Source: Agaribacter marinus
GTDB lineage: Bacteria > Pseudomonadota > Gammaproteobacteria > Enterobacterales > Alteromonadaceae
NCBI RefSeq assembly: GCF_030160655.1
Contig: NZ_BSOT01000019.1
Location: forward strand, 233,615 to 297,614
Direction of reading: 5' to 3'
DNA length: 64,000 nucleotides
A model generated the notes under the pieces. It saw only the letters and a list, made by a program, of their open reading frames with translations. It did no database searches and was not told the DNA's origin. Positions within the stretch are counted from its first letter, which is position 1; each line of letters opens with the position of its first letter. Below, one piece after another: positions 27,902 through 37,577 of the stretch. Both the position numbers and the translations under genes were made by a program.

Positions 27902-29569
27902 CTAAGCAGATATCTTCTTATATTTTAAACGATGCGGCTCAACGACATCTTGCCCATACGTTTTTTTCAACCAAGCTTCATATTCTGCATAGTTACCTTC
28001 ATAAAAGTTAATTTTACCTTCGTCTCGGTAGTCTAAAATATGGGTTGCAATCCTATCTAGGAACCAACGGTCATGTGAGATAACCATGGCACAACCGGGA
28101 AATTCTAATAAGGCATTTTCTAAAGCCCGCAAGGTTTCAACATCTAGGTCGTTGGTTGGTTCATCCAATAAGAGCGTATTGCCGCCGGCTTTTAACAACT
28201 TTGCCAAATGGACGCGGTTGCGCTCACCACCTGATAGGTCTTTGATGAATTTTTGTTGATCAGTACCTTTAAAGTTAAAACGACTGCAATATGCGCGGCT
28301 GTTTATTTCAAAATTGCCAATGCGAATAATGTCTTGGCCGTCAGATATTTCTTGATACACCGTGTTTGTTTCGTCCATGTGATCTCTGAACTGCTCAACA
28401 CTCGCGAGTTGTACTGTGTCGCCCACAGAAACTTCACCAGAATCTGGTGTTTCAGCCCCTGATAACATTCTAAATAGTGTTGATTTTCCCGCGCCATTAG
28501 GGCCGATGATGCCAACGATAGAACCTTTTGGCATTTTAAAGCTTAGGTCATCAATAAGTTGTCGGTCGCCATAAGACTTACTTAGATTGCTTACTTCTAT
28601 CACCTTATCACCCAATCGTTCTCCGGGTGGAATAAAAAGTTCGTTGGTTTCATTGCGCTTTTGATAGTCGCTTGTATTCATTTCTTCAAAGCGCGCCATT
28701 CTTGCTTTGCTCTTAGCTTGGCGGCCTTTAGGATTAGAACGTACCCACTCAAGTTCTTGCTTAATCGACTTCTGACGTGCGTTTTCAGTGCGTTCTTCCT
28801 GCGCCAAGCGTTGGTCTTTTTGTTCAAGCCAACTAGAGTAATTCCCTTCCCAAGGAATACCTTCACCTCTATCAAGTTCCAATATCCACCCTGCGACATT
28901 GTCTAGGAAGTAGCGATCATGGGTAATGGCGACAACTGTGCCTTCGTAGTCATGTAAAAAGCGTTCAAGCCAAGCCACAGATTCCGCATCTAAGTGGTTT
29001 GTTGGTTCGTCGAGTAGCAACATTTCTGGTTTTTCTAAGAGCAATTTACATAGCGCTACACGCCTGCGTTCTCCACCTGAAAGCTTACTTACATCTGCAT
29101 TCCATGGCGGTAAACGCAAAGCATCGGCTGCTCTCTCTAGCGCGTTGTCTAAGTTGTGGCCATCTTTACTTTGAATTATGGCTTCTAGTTCGCCTTGTTC
29201 TTTTGCTAAGGCATCGAAATCTGCATCGGGCTCGGCATAAGCTGCATATACTTGGTCAATTCGCGCTAATGCATCAACGACATCCGCAACCGCTTCTTCA
29301 ATATTGCCGCGCACATCTTTACTTTCATCGAGTTTGGGCTCTTGCGGTAAGTAACCAATTTTCAAATCAGGTTGTGGCCGGGCTTCTCCTTCAATGTCGG
29401 TGTCAACACCTGCCATGATGCGTAGTAAGGTAGATTTACCTGCGCCATTTAAGCCGAGTACGCCAATTTTAGCGCCTGGGAAAAAGCTAAGAGAGATATT
29501 TTTTAAGATTTGTCTGTTCGGTGGGACGATTTTACCCACACGATGCATACTATAAACGTATTGTGCCAT
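27902..29569 (-). CDS. ettA: energy-dependent translational throttle protein EttA (ABC-F)
   Basis: Protein of 555 residues, as E. coli EttA (555), with near-identical N-terminus (MAQYVYSMHRVGKIVPP). Two ABC cassettes are present: Walker A GLNGAGKST and GPNGAGKST, signatures LSGGERRRVAL and LSGGERNRVHL, and DEPTNHLD/DEPTNDLD. The linker between them contains the tRNA-interaction motif region. There are no membrane domains. It gates the first peptide bond in response to the ATP/ADP ratio. It is monocistronic and divergent from lpxD. Confidence 0.96.
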   Translation of the reverse strand: MAQYVYSMHRVGKIVPPNRQILKNISLSFFPGAKIGVLGLNGAGKSTLLRIMAGVDTDIEGEARPQPDLKIGYLPQEPKLDESKDVRGNIEEAVADVVDALARIDQVYAAYAEPDADFDALAKEQGELEAIIQSKDGHNLDNALERAADALRLPPWNADVSKLSGGERRRVALCKLLLEKPEMLLLDEPTNHLDAESVAWLERFLHDYEGTVVAITHDRYFLDNVAGWILELDRGEGIPWEGNYSSWLEQKDQRLAQEERTENARQKSIKQELEWVRSNPKGRQAKSKARMARFEEMNTSDYQKRNETNELFIPPGERLGDKVIEVSNLSKSYGDRQLIDDLSFKMPKGSIVGIIGPNGAGKSTLFRMLSGAETPDSGEVSVGDTVQLASVEQFRDHMDETNTVYQEISDGQDIIRIGNFEINSRAYCSRFNFKGTDQQKFIKDLSGGERNRVHLAKLLKAGGNTLLLDEPTNDLDVETLRALENALLEFPGCAMVISHDRWFLDRIATHILDYRDEGKINFYEGNYAEYEAWLKKTYGQDVVEPHRLKYKKISA

Positions 29570-29645
29570 TTATATCGCTACCAAGTTATTGTTAGTTTTT
29601 TTGGTATTGTAATGCAGTTCACCAAGTTTAGTCATACAAATTTTA

Positions 29646-29654
29646 TGCTAGTAT
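29646..29654 (+). promoter_or_regulatory. candidate extended -10 promoter for lpxD
   Basis: TGC followed by TAGTAT gives an extended -10, with a GC-rich GCGCG just after it. It lies 42 nt upstream of the lpxD ATG. The -35 is not convincing. Confidence 0.35.
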
Positions 29655-29696
29655 GCGCGTAAATAAAGAACCCGTTTTTTTAAAGGTAAAACATAC

Positions 29697-30713
29697 ATGG
29701 GATATAGTGTAGCGCAAATCGCAGAACACATTGGTGGAGAAGTGAAAGGTGATGGTTCTCTAAAAATTGATAGTATCGCAAGTTTACGTCAAGCGAATAG
29801 CAGCCAGCTTTCATTTTTATCGAACGCCAAATTTGTTGATGATTTGCATAATACCGGCGCCGGTTGTGTGATTTTAAGTGAGAAAGCCGAAATCAGTTAT
29901 AAAGGAAATACCATCATCGTAAAAGACGCCTATGTTGGGTTTGCATTAGCTTCACAGCTATTGGACACGACACCGCATATTACGGTCGGCATTGCCGCAA
30001 CTGCAAGCGTCGCTCCGAGTGCTACGCTAGGTAAAAATGTCGCCGTTGCTGACGGTGCAGTTATTTCTGCTCACACACTCATTGGCGACGATTGTGAAAT
30101 TGGTGCGAACGTGTTTATTGGCGAAGGCGCGAGACTTGGTAATGGCGTTAAGCTAAGCGCAAATGTATCTATTTACCATAAGGTGCAATTGGGTGACGAG
30201 GTGTCAATTCACAGCGGCTCGGTGATTGGCAGTGATGGGTTTGGTTATGCCAATGACGCCGGCAACTGGATTAAAATTCCGCAAACAGGCAGTGTGCAAA
30301 TTGGTGAACGCACTGAAATCGGCGCCAACACATGTATTGACCGTGGTGCGCTTGACGACACGATTGTTGGTAAAAATTGCATCATTGACAATTTAGTACA
30401 TATCGCACACAACGTTGTTATTGGTGATCATGTCTGTTTGTGCGGTGGCGTAGGTATTGCTGGGAGTGCGACTATTGGTAAATATGTCGTGATTGCAGGG
30501 CAATGCGCGATCAATGGTCACATTACCATTGCAGATGGTGTACAGATAACCGGTTTTTCTATGGTGACCAAGAGTATTAAAGAAAAGGGAACTTATTCAT
30601 CTGGCATGCCGGCTGCGCCGAATAAAGATTGGCAACGAAATACTGTTAAATTGAGGACGATAGACAAACTTTATAATCGCGTTAAAGCTATAGAAAATGA
30701 AGGAAAGAGCTAA
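29697..30713 (+). CDS. lpxD: UDP-3-O-(3-hydroxyacyl)glucosamine N-acyltransferase
   Basis: Protein of 338 residues. An N-terminal uridine-binding domain (SVAQIAEHIGGEVKGDG, LSFLSNAKF) is followed by a left-handed beta-helix of hexapeptide repeats and the LpxD signature GSVIGSDGFGYA. The catalytic His region is NLVHIAHNVVIG. It carries out the third step of lipid A synthesis. It stands alone here rather than in the usual bamA-skp-lpxD-fabZ-lpxA cluster, so the genome may carry a second copy or have a rearranged cluster. Confidence 0.93.
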   Translation: MGYSVAQIAEHIGGEVKGDGSLKIDSIASLRQANSSQLSFLSNAKFVDDLHNTGAGCVILSEKAEISYKGNTIIVKDAYVGFALASQLLDTTPHITVGIAATASVAPSATLGKNVAVADGAVISAHTLIGDDCEIGANVFIGEGARLGNGVKLSANVSIYHKVQLGDEVSIHSGSVIGSDGFGYANDAGNWIKIPQTGSVQIGERTEIGANTCIDRGALDDTIVGKNCIIDNLVHIAHNVVIGDHVCLCGGVGIAGSATIGKYVVIAGQCAINGHITIADGVQITGFSMVTKSIKEKGTYSSGMPAAPNKDWQRNTVKLRTIDKLYNRVKAIENEGKS

Positions 30714-30855
30714 AAGGCTTAGACGCAAAATTGGATTTACAGTTTTTGGCTAAGTTATTCCTAACTAACGCTATACAAATCCAGTTTTTGGGCTAAAATA
30801 GCCGCGATTTTTACGTTATATCTCAGACCCCAATTGGTTTGCCTAAGGAGACTCT

Positions 30856-32112
30856 ATGTTATCAAGCAAAATGACCATCGCAGAATTCGACCCAGAATTA
30901 GCTGTAGCTATGGAAAAAGAAACTCAGCGCCAAGAGCATCATATTGAATTGATTGCTTCAGAAAATTACTGCAGTGCTAGAGTGCTTGAAGCGCAAGGGT
31001 CTCAATTAACAAATAAATATGCAGAAGGCTATCCTGGCAAACGCTATTACGGCGGGTGTGAGTATGTCGATGTTGCAGAAGAACTCGCTATCGAACGTGC
31101 AAAAGCGTTGTTTGAAGCGGACTACGCCAATGTTCAGCCGCATTCAGGTTCACAAGCGAATGCTGCGGCTTTTATGGCCTTAATTGACGCTAATGATACG
31201 GTGTTAGGTATGAGCTTGGCGCATGGTGGGCATTTAACACATGGCGCACATGTTAACTTTTCAGGTAAAACATACAATGCTGTTCAGTATGGCCTGCACC
31301 CCGAAACTGGTGTTATCGACTACGAACAAGTGGAAGCGCTTGCGTTAGAGCACAAGCCTAGGCTCATTATCGGTGGTTTCTCCGCGTATTCTGGTATCGT
31401 CGATTGGGCTAAATTTCGAGAGATTGCAGATAAAGTAGGGGCATACTTACTTGTTGATATGGCGCACGTTGCCGGTTTAGTTGCCGCTGGTGTTTATCCT
31501 AGCCCTGTTCCACATGCACATGTGGTAACAACGACGACACATAAAACGCTTGCGGGCCCGCGTGGTGGCTTGATTATTTCTGCTTGCGGTGACGAGACTA
31601 TCTACAAAAAGCTCAATAGTTCGGTATTCCCAGGTAATCAAGGTGGGCCATTGTGCCATGTTGTTGCGGCAAAAGCCGTTGCTTTTAAAGAAGCCTTGTC
31701 TGACGATTTTAAAGTGTATCAAGCACAAGTGCTGAAGAACGCCAAAGCGATGGTGTCAGTGATTCAAGCACGTGGTTACAAAGTTGTATCAAATGGTACG
31801 GACAATCATTTATTTTTGTTAGATTTAATTGATAAAGACATTACCGGAAAAGATGCTGATGCAGCGCTTGGTTCTGCGAATATTACCGTAAACAAGAATT
31901 CTGTGCCAAACGATCCTCGCTCGCCTTTTGTGACCAGCGGATTAAGAATCGGTACACCAGCGATTACGCGACGTGGATTTAACGAAGCCGAGTCTCAGCA
32001 AGTTGCAACTTGGATTTGTGATATATTAGACAATATGGGTGATGAAGCGGTTATCGAACGAGTTAAATCAGAGGTCGTTACTCTCTGTGAATCATTCCCT
32101 GTTTACGGCTAG
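30856..32112 (+). CDS. glyA: serine hydroxymethyltransferase
   Basis: Protein of 418 residues (E. coli 417). The PLP lysine is in [16 protein letters not shown], and the [30 protein letters not shown] and [12 protein letters not shown] motifs are intact. It converts serine and tetrahydrofolate to glycine and methylene-THF, supplying one-carbon units. AAGGAGA precedes the ATG. An intrinsic terminator follows the stop codon. Confidence 0.97.
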   Translation: MLSSKMTIAEFDPELAVAMEKETQRQEHHIELIASENYCSARVLEAQGSQLTNKYAEGYPGKRYYGGCEYVDVAEELAIERAKALFEADYANVQPHSGSQANAAAFMALIDANDTVLGMSLAHGGHLTHGAHVNFSGKTYNAVQYGLHPETGVIDYEQVEALALEHKPRLIIGGFSAYSGIVDWAKFREIADKVGAYLLVDMAHVAGLVAAGVYPSPVPHAHVVTTTTHKTLAGPRGGLIISACGDETIYKKLNSSVFPGNQGGPLCHVVAAKAVAFKEALSDDFKVYQAQVLKNAKAMVSVIQARGYKVVSNGTDNHLFLLDLIDKDITGKDADAALGSANITVNKNSVPNDPRSPFVTSGLRIGTPAITRRGFNEAESQQVATWICDILDNMGDEAVIERVKSEVVTLCESFPVYG

Positions 32113-32133
32113 TCACTAGTGTTTATTTAAATG

Positions 32134-32158
32134 AGCCGGACTTGTTCCGGCTTTTTTT
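32134..32158 (+). terminator. intrinsic terminator after glyA
   Basis: AGCCGGA (32134-32140), loop CTTGT, TCCGGCT (32146-32152), then a run of seven T from 32152. A canonical Rho-independent terminator 22 nt after the glyA stop, so nrdR needs its own promoter or read-through. Confidence 0.9.
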
Positions 32159-32177
32159 GTTTTCTTTGGAGCGTTTT

Positions 32178-32630
32178 ATGTTCTGTCCATTTTGCTCTCA
32201 GCAAGAGACTAAAGTGATTGATTCGCGATTAGTGTCAGATGGCGCGCAAGTGCGTCGACGACGTCAATGTACGATATGCAATGAACGATTTACGACGTTT
32301 GAAGCAGCGGAGCTTGTGCTGCCCGGTGTCGTCAAGCGTGACAGTACTAGAGAACCTTTTAACGAAAATAAATTAAGAGCAGGGTTAACGCGTGCACTAG
32401 AAAAACGTCCAGTCAGTGCAGAGGCTATTGAAAAGTGCATTCATCAAATTAAGTCTTCTTTGCGGGCGACGGGTGAGCGTGAAGTGAAAAGTGAGTTCGT
32501 TGGAGAGCTTATCATGCAACACCTCAAGATGTTGGATAAAGTGGCATATGTCAGATTTGCTTCCGTTTATCGCTCATTCGAAGATGTAAAAGAGTTTGGT
32601 GAAGAAATTGCACGTTTGTCTGATGATTAA
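32178..32630 (+). CDS. nrdR: transcriptional repressor NrdR
   Basis: 150 residues from ATG 32178, the usual NrdR length; the longer frame from 32142 begins inside the glyA terminator. An N-terminal zinc ribbon (MFCPFCS and QCTICNERF) is followed by an ATP-cone (about 49-139, [20 protein letters not shown]). It represses ribonucleotide reductase operons by sensing dATP/ATP. The ribosome site is TTTGGAG. It lies upstream of ribD, the same neighbourhood as in E. coli (nrdR-ribD-ribH-nusB). Confidence 0.96.
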   Translation: MFCPFCSQQETKVIDSRLVSDGAQVRRRRQCTICNERFTTFEAAELVLPGVVKRDSTREPFNENKLRAGLTRALEKRPVSAEAIEKCIHQIKSSLRATGEREVKSEFVGELIMQHLKMLDKVAYVRFASVYRSFEDVKEFGEEIARLSDD

Positions 32631-32679
32631 TCGATTTGATACCTGTGAATATAGTTAAAAATTAGAAGACTACTATTGA

Positions 32680-33816
32680 ATGAATTCTCGTAAAGATGCC
32701 GACTTTATGGCGCAAGCACTCAGCTTGGCTGTTAAAGGCCAATATTCAACGACACCTAACCCACAAGTAGGTTGCGTTATAGTAAAAGAAGGAAAAATCG
32801 TCGGACGTGGCTATCATCAAAAAGCGGGCGAAGCCCATGCTGAAGTTCATGCGTTAACGGAAGCTGGCGAAGCTGCCAAGAATGCCACAGTGTATGTTAC
32901 CTTAGAGCCATGTTCGCATACGGGTAAAACGGGTCCATGCTCTGTTGCGCTTGTTAACGCCGGTGTGCGCCGTGTAGTGATTGGTAGTAAAGATCCCAAT
33001 CCTTTAGTTGCCGGACGTGGCATCAAAATCTTAGAAGAAAATGGCGTTATTGTTAACTGCGGCGTGTTAGAAGAAGAATGTGAACGCGTCAATTATGCTT
33101 TTTTCAAGCGTATGCGCCATCAACGTCCCTATGTCGTAATAAAGTTAGCAAGTAGTTTGGATGGGAAAACTGCCTTGGCGAATGGCAAAAGTAAATGGAT
33201 CACTAGCCACGCATCAAGAGATGACGTTCAGCATGAAAGAGCAAAAGCTTGCGCTATTCTTACCGGGGCGAATACCGTATTGAAGGACAATCCTCGTTTA
33301 ACTGTTCGGGGCGAATCTTTACGTTCTGAGGTTGGGCAGGCATTTCTATCAAGGGGAAAGCAGCCACTTAGAGTCATAGTGGATGGACAAAACCGATTAA
33401 ATGACACCTTTACTTTGTTTAGTGATGGAAATCAGAATTTGGTTTTTAATTTATCACCTAATATTTCTATATCAGAGACCGAAAACACAAAACAGGTGCA
33501 GGCGTCATCGGTCAATGGGAGGGTTAACCTAGATGCCATGCTTCGAACATTAGCCTGCGACCATCATATAAGCCTTTTGTGGGTAGAAGCAGGTGCGTCG
33601 CTTTGCGGTGCGTTGATATCTCAAGGATTAGTTGATGAACTTATTTTGTATCAAGCGCCTATGTTCTTAGGAGATAAAGGGCGTGATTTACTTGAGTTAC
33701 CTGAGTTAGGCGACTTGAAAAATGCAGTGGGAGGGCGCATTTTAAGTCATTGTTATATTGGGAATGACTTAAAATATAGAGTTAAGTTAGAACACACGAA
33801 GAGTGATAGGTTTTAG
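32680..33816 (+). CDS. ribD: bifunctional riboflavin deaminase/reductase RibD
   Basis: Protein of 378 residues. The N-terminal cytidine-deaminase-like domain has zinc ligands in GEAHAEVHAL and LEPCSHTGKTGPC; the C-terminal reductase domain runs from about 148 (VVIKLASSLDGKTA, GANTVLKDNPRLTVR). It performs two consecutive steps of riboflavin synthesis. It ends 3 nt before ribE, in the same direction as ribBX, ribH, nusB, thiL and pgpA. Confidence 0.96.
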   Translation: MNSRKDADFMAQALSLAVKGQYSTTPNPQVGCVIVKEGKIVGRGYHQKAGEAHAEVHALTEAGEAAKNATVYVTLEPCSHTGKTGPCSVALVNAGVRRVVIGSKDPNPLVAGRGIKILEENGVIVNCGVLEEECERVNYAFFKRMRHQRPYVVIKLASSLDGKTALANGKSKWITSHASRDDVQHERAKACAILTGANTVLKDNPRLTVRGESLRSEVGQAFLSRGKQPLRVIVDGQNRLNDTFTLFSDGNQNLVFNLSPNISISETENTKQVQASSVNGRVNLDAMLRTLACDHHISLLWVEAGASLCGALISQGLVDELILYQAPMFLGDKGRDLLELPELGDLKNAVGGRILSHCYIGNDLKYRVKLEHTKSDRF

Positions 33817-33819
33817 GAT

Positions 33820-34479
33820 ATGTTTACTGGGATCATCGAAGCAAAAGGCACGATTAAGAGCATAAACAATAAGGGTAATGATATCCGTCTTGTCGTAAGC
33901 ACAAATAGCTTAGACATGTCGGATGTTAAACTTGGTGACAGCATTGCGACCAATGGCGTTTGTTTAACCGTTGTTGACATGAGCGCTGAATATTATGTTG
34001 CGGATGTTTCCAAAGAAACGATTAAGTTGACCGGGTTTGCGCATTACAAAGCAGGTAGTGTTGTTAATCTAGAAAAAGCAATGCGTGCGGACACTCGCTT
34101 TGGTGGTCATATAGTGTCTGGTCACGTAGACGGTGTTGGTGAGGTTATTTCTGTTACCAATCATACGCGTTATGTCGAAGTGTGGGTAAAAGCGCCGAAT
34201 GACTTGGCAAAGTATATTGCGCACAAAGGGTCTATTACCGTTGATGGTGTTAGTCTCACGGTTAATGAGGTCAGCGGCGCCAAGTTCATGCTTTGGTTAA
34301 TTCCACATACATTGCAAGAAACCACAATAGGCGGATATAAATCCGGTACAGCGGTCAACTTGGAAGTGGATTTAGTTGCGAGATATATAGAAAGATTAAT
34401 GCTAGGCGATAGCGCCGCCGAAGAAAAGTCTACTGACATGAGCCTCGCGTTTTTGGCAAAACATGGTTATCTAAAATAA
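33820..34479 (+). CDS. ribE: riboflavin synthase alpha chain
   Basis: Protein of 219 residues with two lumazine-binding repeats, each beginning with a typical stretch: MFTGIIEAKG at the start and GGHIVSGHVDGVGE at about 90-104. It contains NGVCLTV and DGVSLTVNEV. It dismutates two 6,7-dimethyl-8-ribityllumazine molecules to riboflavin. Called ribC in E. coli; ribE is the common name for this operon type. 10 nt separate it from ribBX. Confidence 0.95.
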   Translation: MFTGIIEAKGTIKSINNKGNDIRLVVSTNSLDMSDVKLGDSIATNGVCLTVVDMSAEYYVADVSKETIKLTGFAHYKAGSVVNLEKAMRADTRFGGHIVSGHVDGVGEVISVTNHTRYVEVWVKAPNDLAKYIAHKGSITVDGVSLTVNEVSGAKFMLWLIPHTLQETTIGGYKSGTAVNLEVDLVARYIERLMLGDSAAEEKSTDMSLAFLAKHGYLK

Positions 34480-34489
34480 GAGTAAAAAA

Positions 34490-35590
34490 ATGGCAATAAA
34501 CACAACGGCAGAAATAATTGAAGATATCAAATTGGGCAAAATGGTCATTTTGATGGACGATGAAGATCGTGAAAATGAAGGTGATATTATTATGGCAGCA
34601 GAGCATGTCACGCCTGAAGATATCAATTTCATGGTTACACACGCCAGAGGACTAGTCTGTTTGCCAATGACAAGAGAGCGTTGCCAACTATTAAAGCTGC
34701 CGTTAATGGTAGACAATAATGGTGCGCAATTTTCCACTAACTTTACGGTGTCGATTGAGGCCGCAGAAGGGGTAACGACAGGTATCTCTGCTGCTGATCG
34801 AGCCGCGACAATTCTGGCCGCCGTCAATAGGAATGCGGTCGCTGATGACATTGTACAACCAGGCCATATTTTTCCACTAGTTGCCAAAGAAGGTGGGGTG
34901 CTCAATAGAGCTGGCCATACAGAAGCAGGCGTTGATTTGGCTAGAATGGCTGGGTGTGAACCTGCGGCAGTGATTGTCGAAGTTCTGAATGATGATGGCA
35001 GTATGGCCCGTCGACCAGAACTTGAACGTTTTGCTGAAAAGCATGATCTTAAAGTCGGTACAATCGCAGATCTTATCGAATATAGAAATTTAAACGAAAC
35101 CACTATTGAACAAGTCGCCACTTGTAAACTACCAACAGAGGTGGGCGAGTTCGAACTCATCACGTTTAAAGATGTAATTGACAATCAGCTTCATTTTGCG
35201 CTTAAAAAAGGAGGCATATCAGCTGATTTGCCAACGCTAGTGCGCGTGCATTTACAAAATACATTAAGTGATTTACTTGGTTCTACGCGGTCAATTAATC
35301 GTTCTATGAGTCTACAGAAGGCTATGCAGCGCATCCATGATGAAGGTGGTGTGTTGGTTTTACTCGGAAAATCAGAAGACTTAATTGGTCAGATTAGACA
35401 ATTTGAAGCTGAGGATAATGGTGAGTCAGGTAAGGCAAAAGCGTGGGAAGGTTCTTCGCGCACAGTCGGTGTTGGCAGCCAAATATTGGCATCATTAGGT
35501 ATCAAAAAAATGCGTTTACTCAGCAAACCAATAAAGTATTCGGCGCTATCTGGCTATGGGCTCGAAGTAGTAGAATATATATCTGATTAA
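34490..35590 (+). CDS. ribBX: RibBX: DHBP synthase with a degenerate GTP cyclohydrolase II domain
   Basis: Protein of 366 residues. Residues 1 to about 205 are a complete 3,4-dihydroxy-2-butanone-4-phosphate synthase: DDEDRENEGD (24-32), THARGLVC, and AGHTEAGVDLA. The C-terminal part has the RibA fold length but lacks the zinc ligands and catalytic core of GTP cyclohydrolase II: where RibA has a Cys-containing LTGD...RCDCG stretch, this protein has VHLQNTLSDLLGSTRSINRS with no Cys. This is the RibBX architecture known from Shewanella and relatives. Initial GTP opening must come from a RibA elsewhere. Confidence 0.88.
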   Translation: MAINTTAEIIEDIKLGKMVILMDDEDRENEGDIIMAAEHVTPEDINFMVTHARGLVCLPMTRERCQLLKLPLMVDNNGAQFSTNFTVSIEAAEGVTTGISAADRAATILAAVNRNAVADDIVQPGHIFPLVAKEGGVLNRAGHTEAGVDLARMAGCEPAAVIVEVLNDDGSMARRPELERFAEKHDLKVGTIADLIEYRNLNETTIEQVATCKLPTEVGEFELITFKDVIDNQLHFALKKGGISADLPTLVRVHLQNTLSDLLGSTRSINRSMSLQKAMQRIHDEGGVLVLLGKSEDLIGQIRQFEAEDNGESGKAKAWEGSSRTVGVGSQILASLGIKKMRLLSKPIKYSALSGYGLEVVEYISD

Positions 35591-35637
35591 TCAATAAAAA
35601 TTATACAGCAAAGAGCAGCGCGCCTTGAAGTATATGT

Positions 35638-35645
35638 GCTATACT
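35638..35645 (+). promoter_or_regulatory. candidate extended -10 promoter for ribH
   Basis: TGC then TATACT at 35640-35645 (the triplet ends one base into the hexamer's upstream flank), followed by a GC-rich CTGCGCC typical of growth-rate-controlled promoters. It lies 29 nt before the ribH ATG in the 84-nt ribBX-ribH gap. A TTGAAG nearby is too close to serve as -35. Confidence 0.35.
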
Positions 35646-35674
35646 CTGCGCCGTTTTTATCAGGAGAAAAATCA

Positions 35675-36151
35675 ATGAATATAATCGAAGGTAACATTCG
35701 CGCCACAGGAAAGAAATTTGCGGTGGTTGTAGCAAGATTTAATAGTTTTGTTGTTGAAAGCCTTGTGGATGGTGCGTTAGATACATTGGAACGTCACGGT
35801 GAAGTGAATCCTGATGATATTACTCTAGTCAGAGTACCCGGCGCATATGAATTGCCAGTGGTTGCTAAAAAGTTGGTAGAAAAAGGTAATTTTGATGCGG
35901 TGATTGCACTTGGTGCAGTCATTCGAGGTGGTACGCCACATTTCGACTTTGTTGCCGGCGAATGCAATAAAGGCTTGGCGCAAGTTGCTATGGACGCCAC
36001 AATCCCGGTAGCGTTTGGTGTAATCACGACGGATAGTATTGAGCAAGCGATTGAGCGTTCTGGCACGAAAGCTGGAAACAAAGGTGCCGAAGCTGCGCAT
36101 TCAGCCCTAGAAATGGTCAACGTAATGGCTGCTATAGACGAGGTTTTATAG
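35675..36151 (+). CDS. ribH: 6,7-dimethyl-8-ribityllumazine synthase
   Basis: 158 residues from ATG 35675, preceded by CAGGAG; an upstream in-frame start at 35636 would add an unconserved extension through a likely promoter. Family motifs: [44 protein letters not shown] (catalytic His) and [15 protein letters not shown]. It condenses the RibBX and RibD products. Its stop overlaps the nusB GTG by one base. Confidence 0.96.
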   Translation: MNIIEGNIRATGKKFAVVVARFNSFVVESLVDGALDTLERHGEVNPDDITLVRVPGAYELPVVAKKLVEKGNFDAVIALGAVIRGGTPHFDFVAGECNKGLAQVAMDATIPVAFGVITTDSIEQAIERSGTKAGNKGAEAAHSALEMVNVMAAIDEVL

Positions 36152-36573
36152 TGAAGCCACAAGCAAGAAAAAAAGCTAGGGAACTCGCGGTCCAAGCATT
36201 ATATAGTTGGCTCATGAGTGGAAACGACATTAAGCAGATTGAATTGCATATGGCAACCACCAATGATATGACAAAAGTCGATATGGCTTACTTTAAAGAG
36301 GTTATTGATGGTGTATACAATCAAGTCGAAGCGCTTGATAAGGCCATTAAACCCTATCTTGGTCGTTTGCCTGAAGAGCTAGACCCTATTGAAAAAACAA
36401 TCTTACGTATTGCTACCTTTGAACTTGTTGAGCGAGTCGATATTCCATTTAAAGTGGTTATAAATGAAGCAATTGAACTTGCGAAGGTTTTCGGTGCCGA
36501 AGAGAGTCACAAATTCATTAATGGCGCGCTAGATAAAGCGATTAAAACCTTAAGAAAGGACGAAAGAAAGTAA
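36151..36573 (+). CDS. nusB: transcription antitermination factor NusB
   Basis: Protein of 140 residues (E. coli 139), all-helical, with KARELAVQALYSW at the start and DIPFKVVINEAIELAK, then FINGALDKAI at the end. It binds boxA RNA with NusE to allow rRNA antitermination; a boxA is visible in the rRNA leader at the end of this window. GTG start shares a base with the ribH stop (TAGTG). It is followed by thiL after 2 nt. Confidence 0.95.
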   Translation: MKPQARKKARELAVQALYSWLMSGNDIKQIELHMATTNDMTKVDMAYFKEVIDGVYNQVEALDKAIKPYLGRLPEELDPIEKTILRIATFELVERVDIPFKVVINEAIELAKVFGAEESHKFINGALDKAIKTLRKDERK

Positions 36574-36575
36574 TT

Positions 36576-37550
36576 TTGAACGAATTCAATCTTATACGAA
36601 ATTACTTTGAAACGTCTAGTTATCAACGACGAGATGTAAAAGTTGGTATTGGTGATGATGCGGCAATTACGCAGATTCCAGACGGACAGTATTTAGCGAC
36701 TACCACTGATACATTATTAGAGTCTGTGCATTTTTTAGAAGGGAGTGCACCAAATGCTATTGCACATAAGTCGCTTGCCGTTAATTTAAGCGATTTAGCC
36801 GCAATGGGGGCCGAGCCTGCATGGATTAATTTATCGCTATCTATCCCTAGTGCTGACGAACTTTGGCTTTCAGAGTTTTCGAATAAGATTCGCGAGTTGA
36901 CGGAATATTTTTCTATTCAACTCATTGGCGGTGATACGGTTAAAGGTGATTTAGCTATTACAATTACTGCACAAGGGTTTGTGCCGCCAGACAGTATATT
37001 GACTCGTTCTAGCGCCAAACCGGGTGATTGGATTTTTGTTACTGGTACTTTAGGTGACGCGGCCGCAGGTTTGGATGTTTTATTGGGTAAATTGGACGTT
37101 CATGATCTTACTCATAAAAACGCGTTGGTGAACAGACATTATTACCCGACACCAAGAGTTCTCGCCGGGCAAACATTACGGCGTTTAGCGTCTTCTTGCA
37201 TTGATATCTCTGATGGTTTGTTGCAAGACATGCAACATGTACTTAATGCCTCTAGTGTTGGTGCAGTGCTTAATCTCGACCAACTGCCCATATCAAAAGC
37301 CTTAGGGAAGTCCATTCCTCATTTAGAGCAAGCCTTAGAATATGCTTGTACTGGTGGCGATGATTATGAGTTATTGTTTACTGTACCTGAAGTGCATAGA
37401 GTAAGTGTAGAGTCTGCTATGGCGAGTTATAACATTCCGTGCACTTGCATTGGGCAAGTTACAGGCGCACAAGGTAAGCTTGAACTCCGTTTAAATGATG
37501 AAGCATATGCTTTATCTGGCAAGCAATCCACTGGTTTTCAACACTTTTAG
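36576..37550 (+). CDS. thiL: thiamine-monophosphate kinase
   Basis: Protein of 324 residues of the PurM-like ATP-binding family. VGIGDDAAI at the N-terminus, TTDTLLESVHF, AVNLSDLAAMGAEP, GGDTVKGDL and DISDGLLQD are the ThiL metal and phosphate motifs. It makes thiamine diphosphate. The start is TTG at 36576, 2 nt after the nusB stop, with GAAAG upstream; the N-terminus NEFNLIRNYF aligns with known ThiL. Confidence 0.95.
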   Translation: MNEFNLIRNYFETSSYQRRDVKVGIGDDAAITQIPDGQYLATTTDTLLESVHFLEGSAPNAIAHKSLAVNLSDLAAMGAEPAWINLSLSIPSADELWLSEFSNKIRELTEYFSIQLIGGDTVKGDLAITITAQGFVPPDSILTRSSAKPGDWIFVTGTLGDAAAGLDVLLGKLDVHDLTHKNALVNRHYYPTPRVLAGQTLRRLASSCIDISDGLLQDMQHVLNASSVGAVLNLDQLPISKALGKSIPHLEQALEYACTGGDDYELLFTVPEVHRVSVESAMASYNIPCTCIGQVTGAQGKLELRLNDEAYALSGKQSTGFQHF

Positions 37551-37577
37551 TTTATTAGCTAGGTAACCCACACGAGT

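Noticed and set aside
28999..29418. 139-codon plus-strand frame inside ettA
   Set aside because: Leu/His/Arg-rich shadow of the EttA ABC cassette.
30714..30855. Glycine riboswitch or PurR box upstream of glyA
   Set aside because: The 142-nt gap lacks a conserved aptamer core or an ACGCAAACGTTTGCGT-like palindrome.
34471..35184. Long open frame (237 codons) on the minus strand across ribBX
   Set aside because: It is antisense to a gene with clear RibB motifs, has a Ser-rich low-complexity translation without family features, and has no credible start; a codon-bias shadow.
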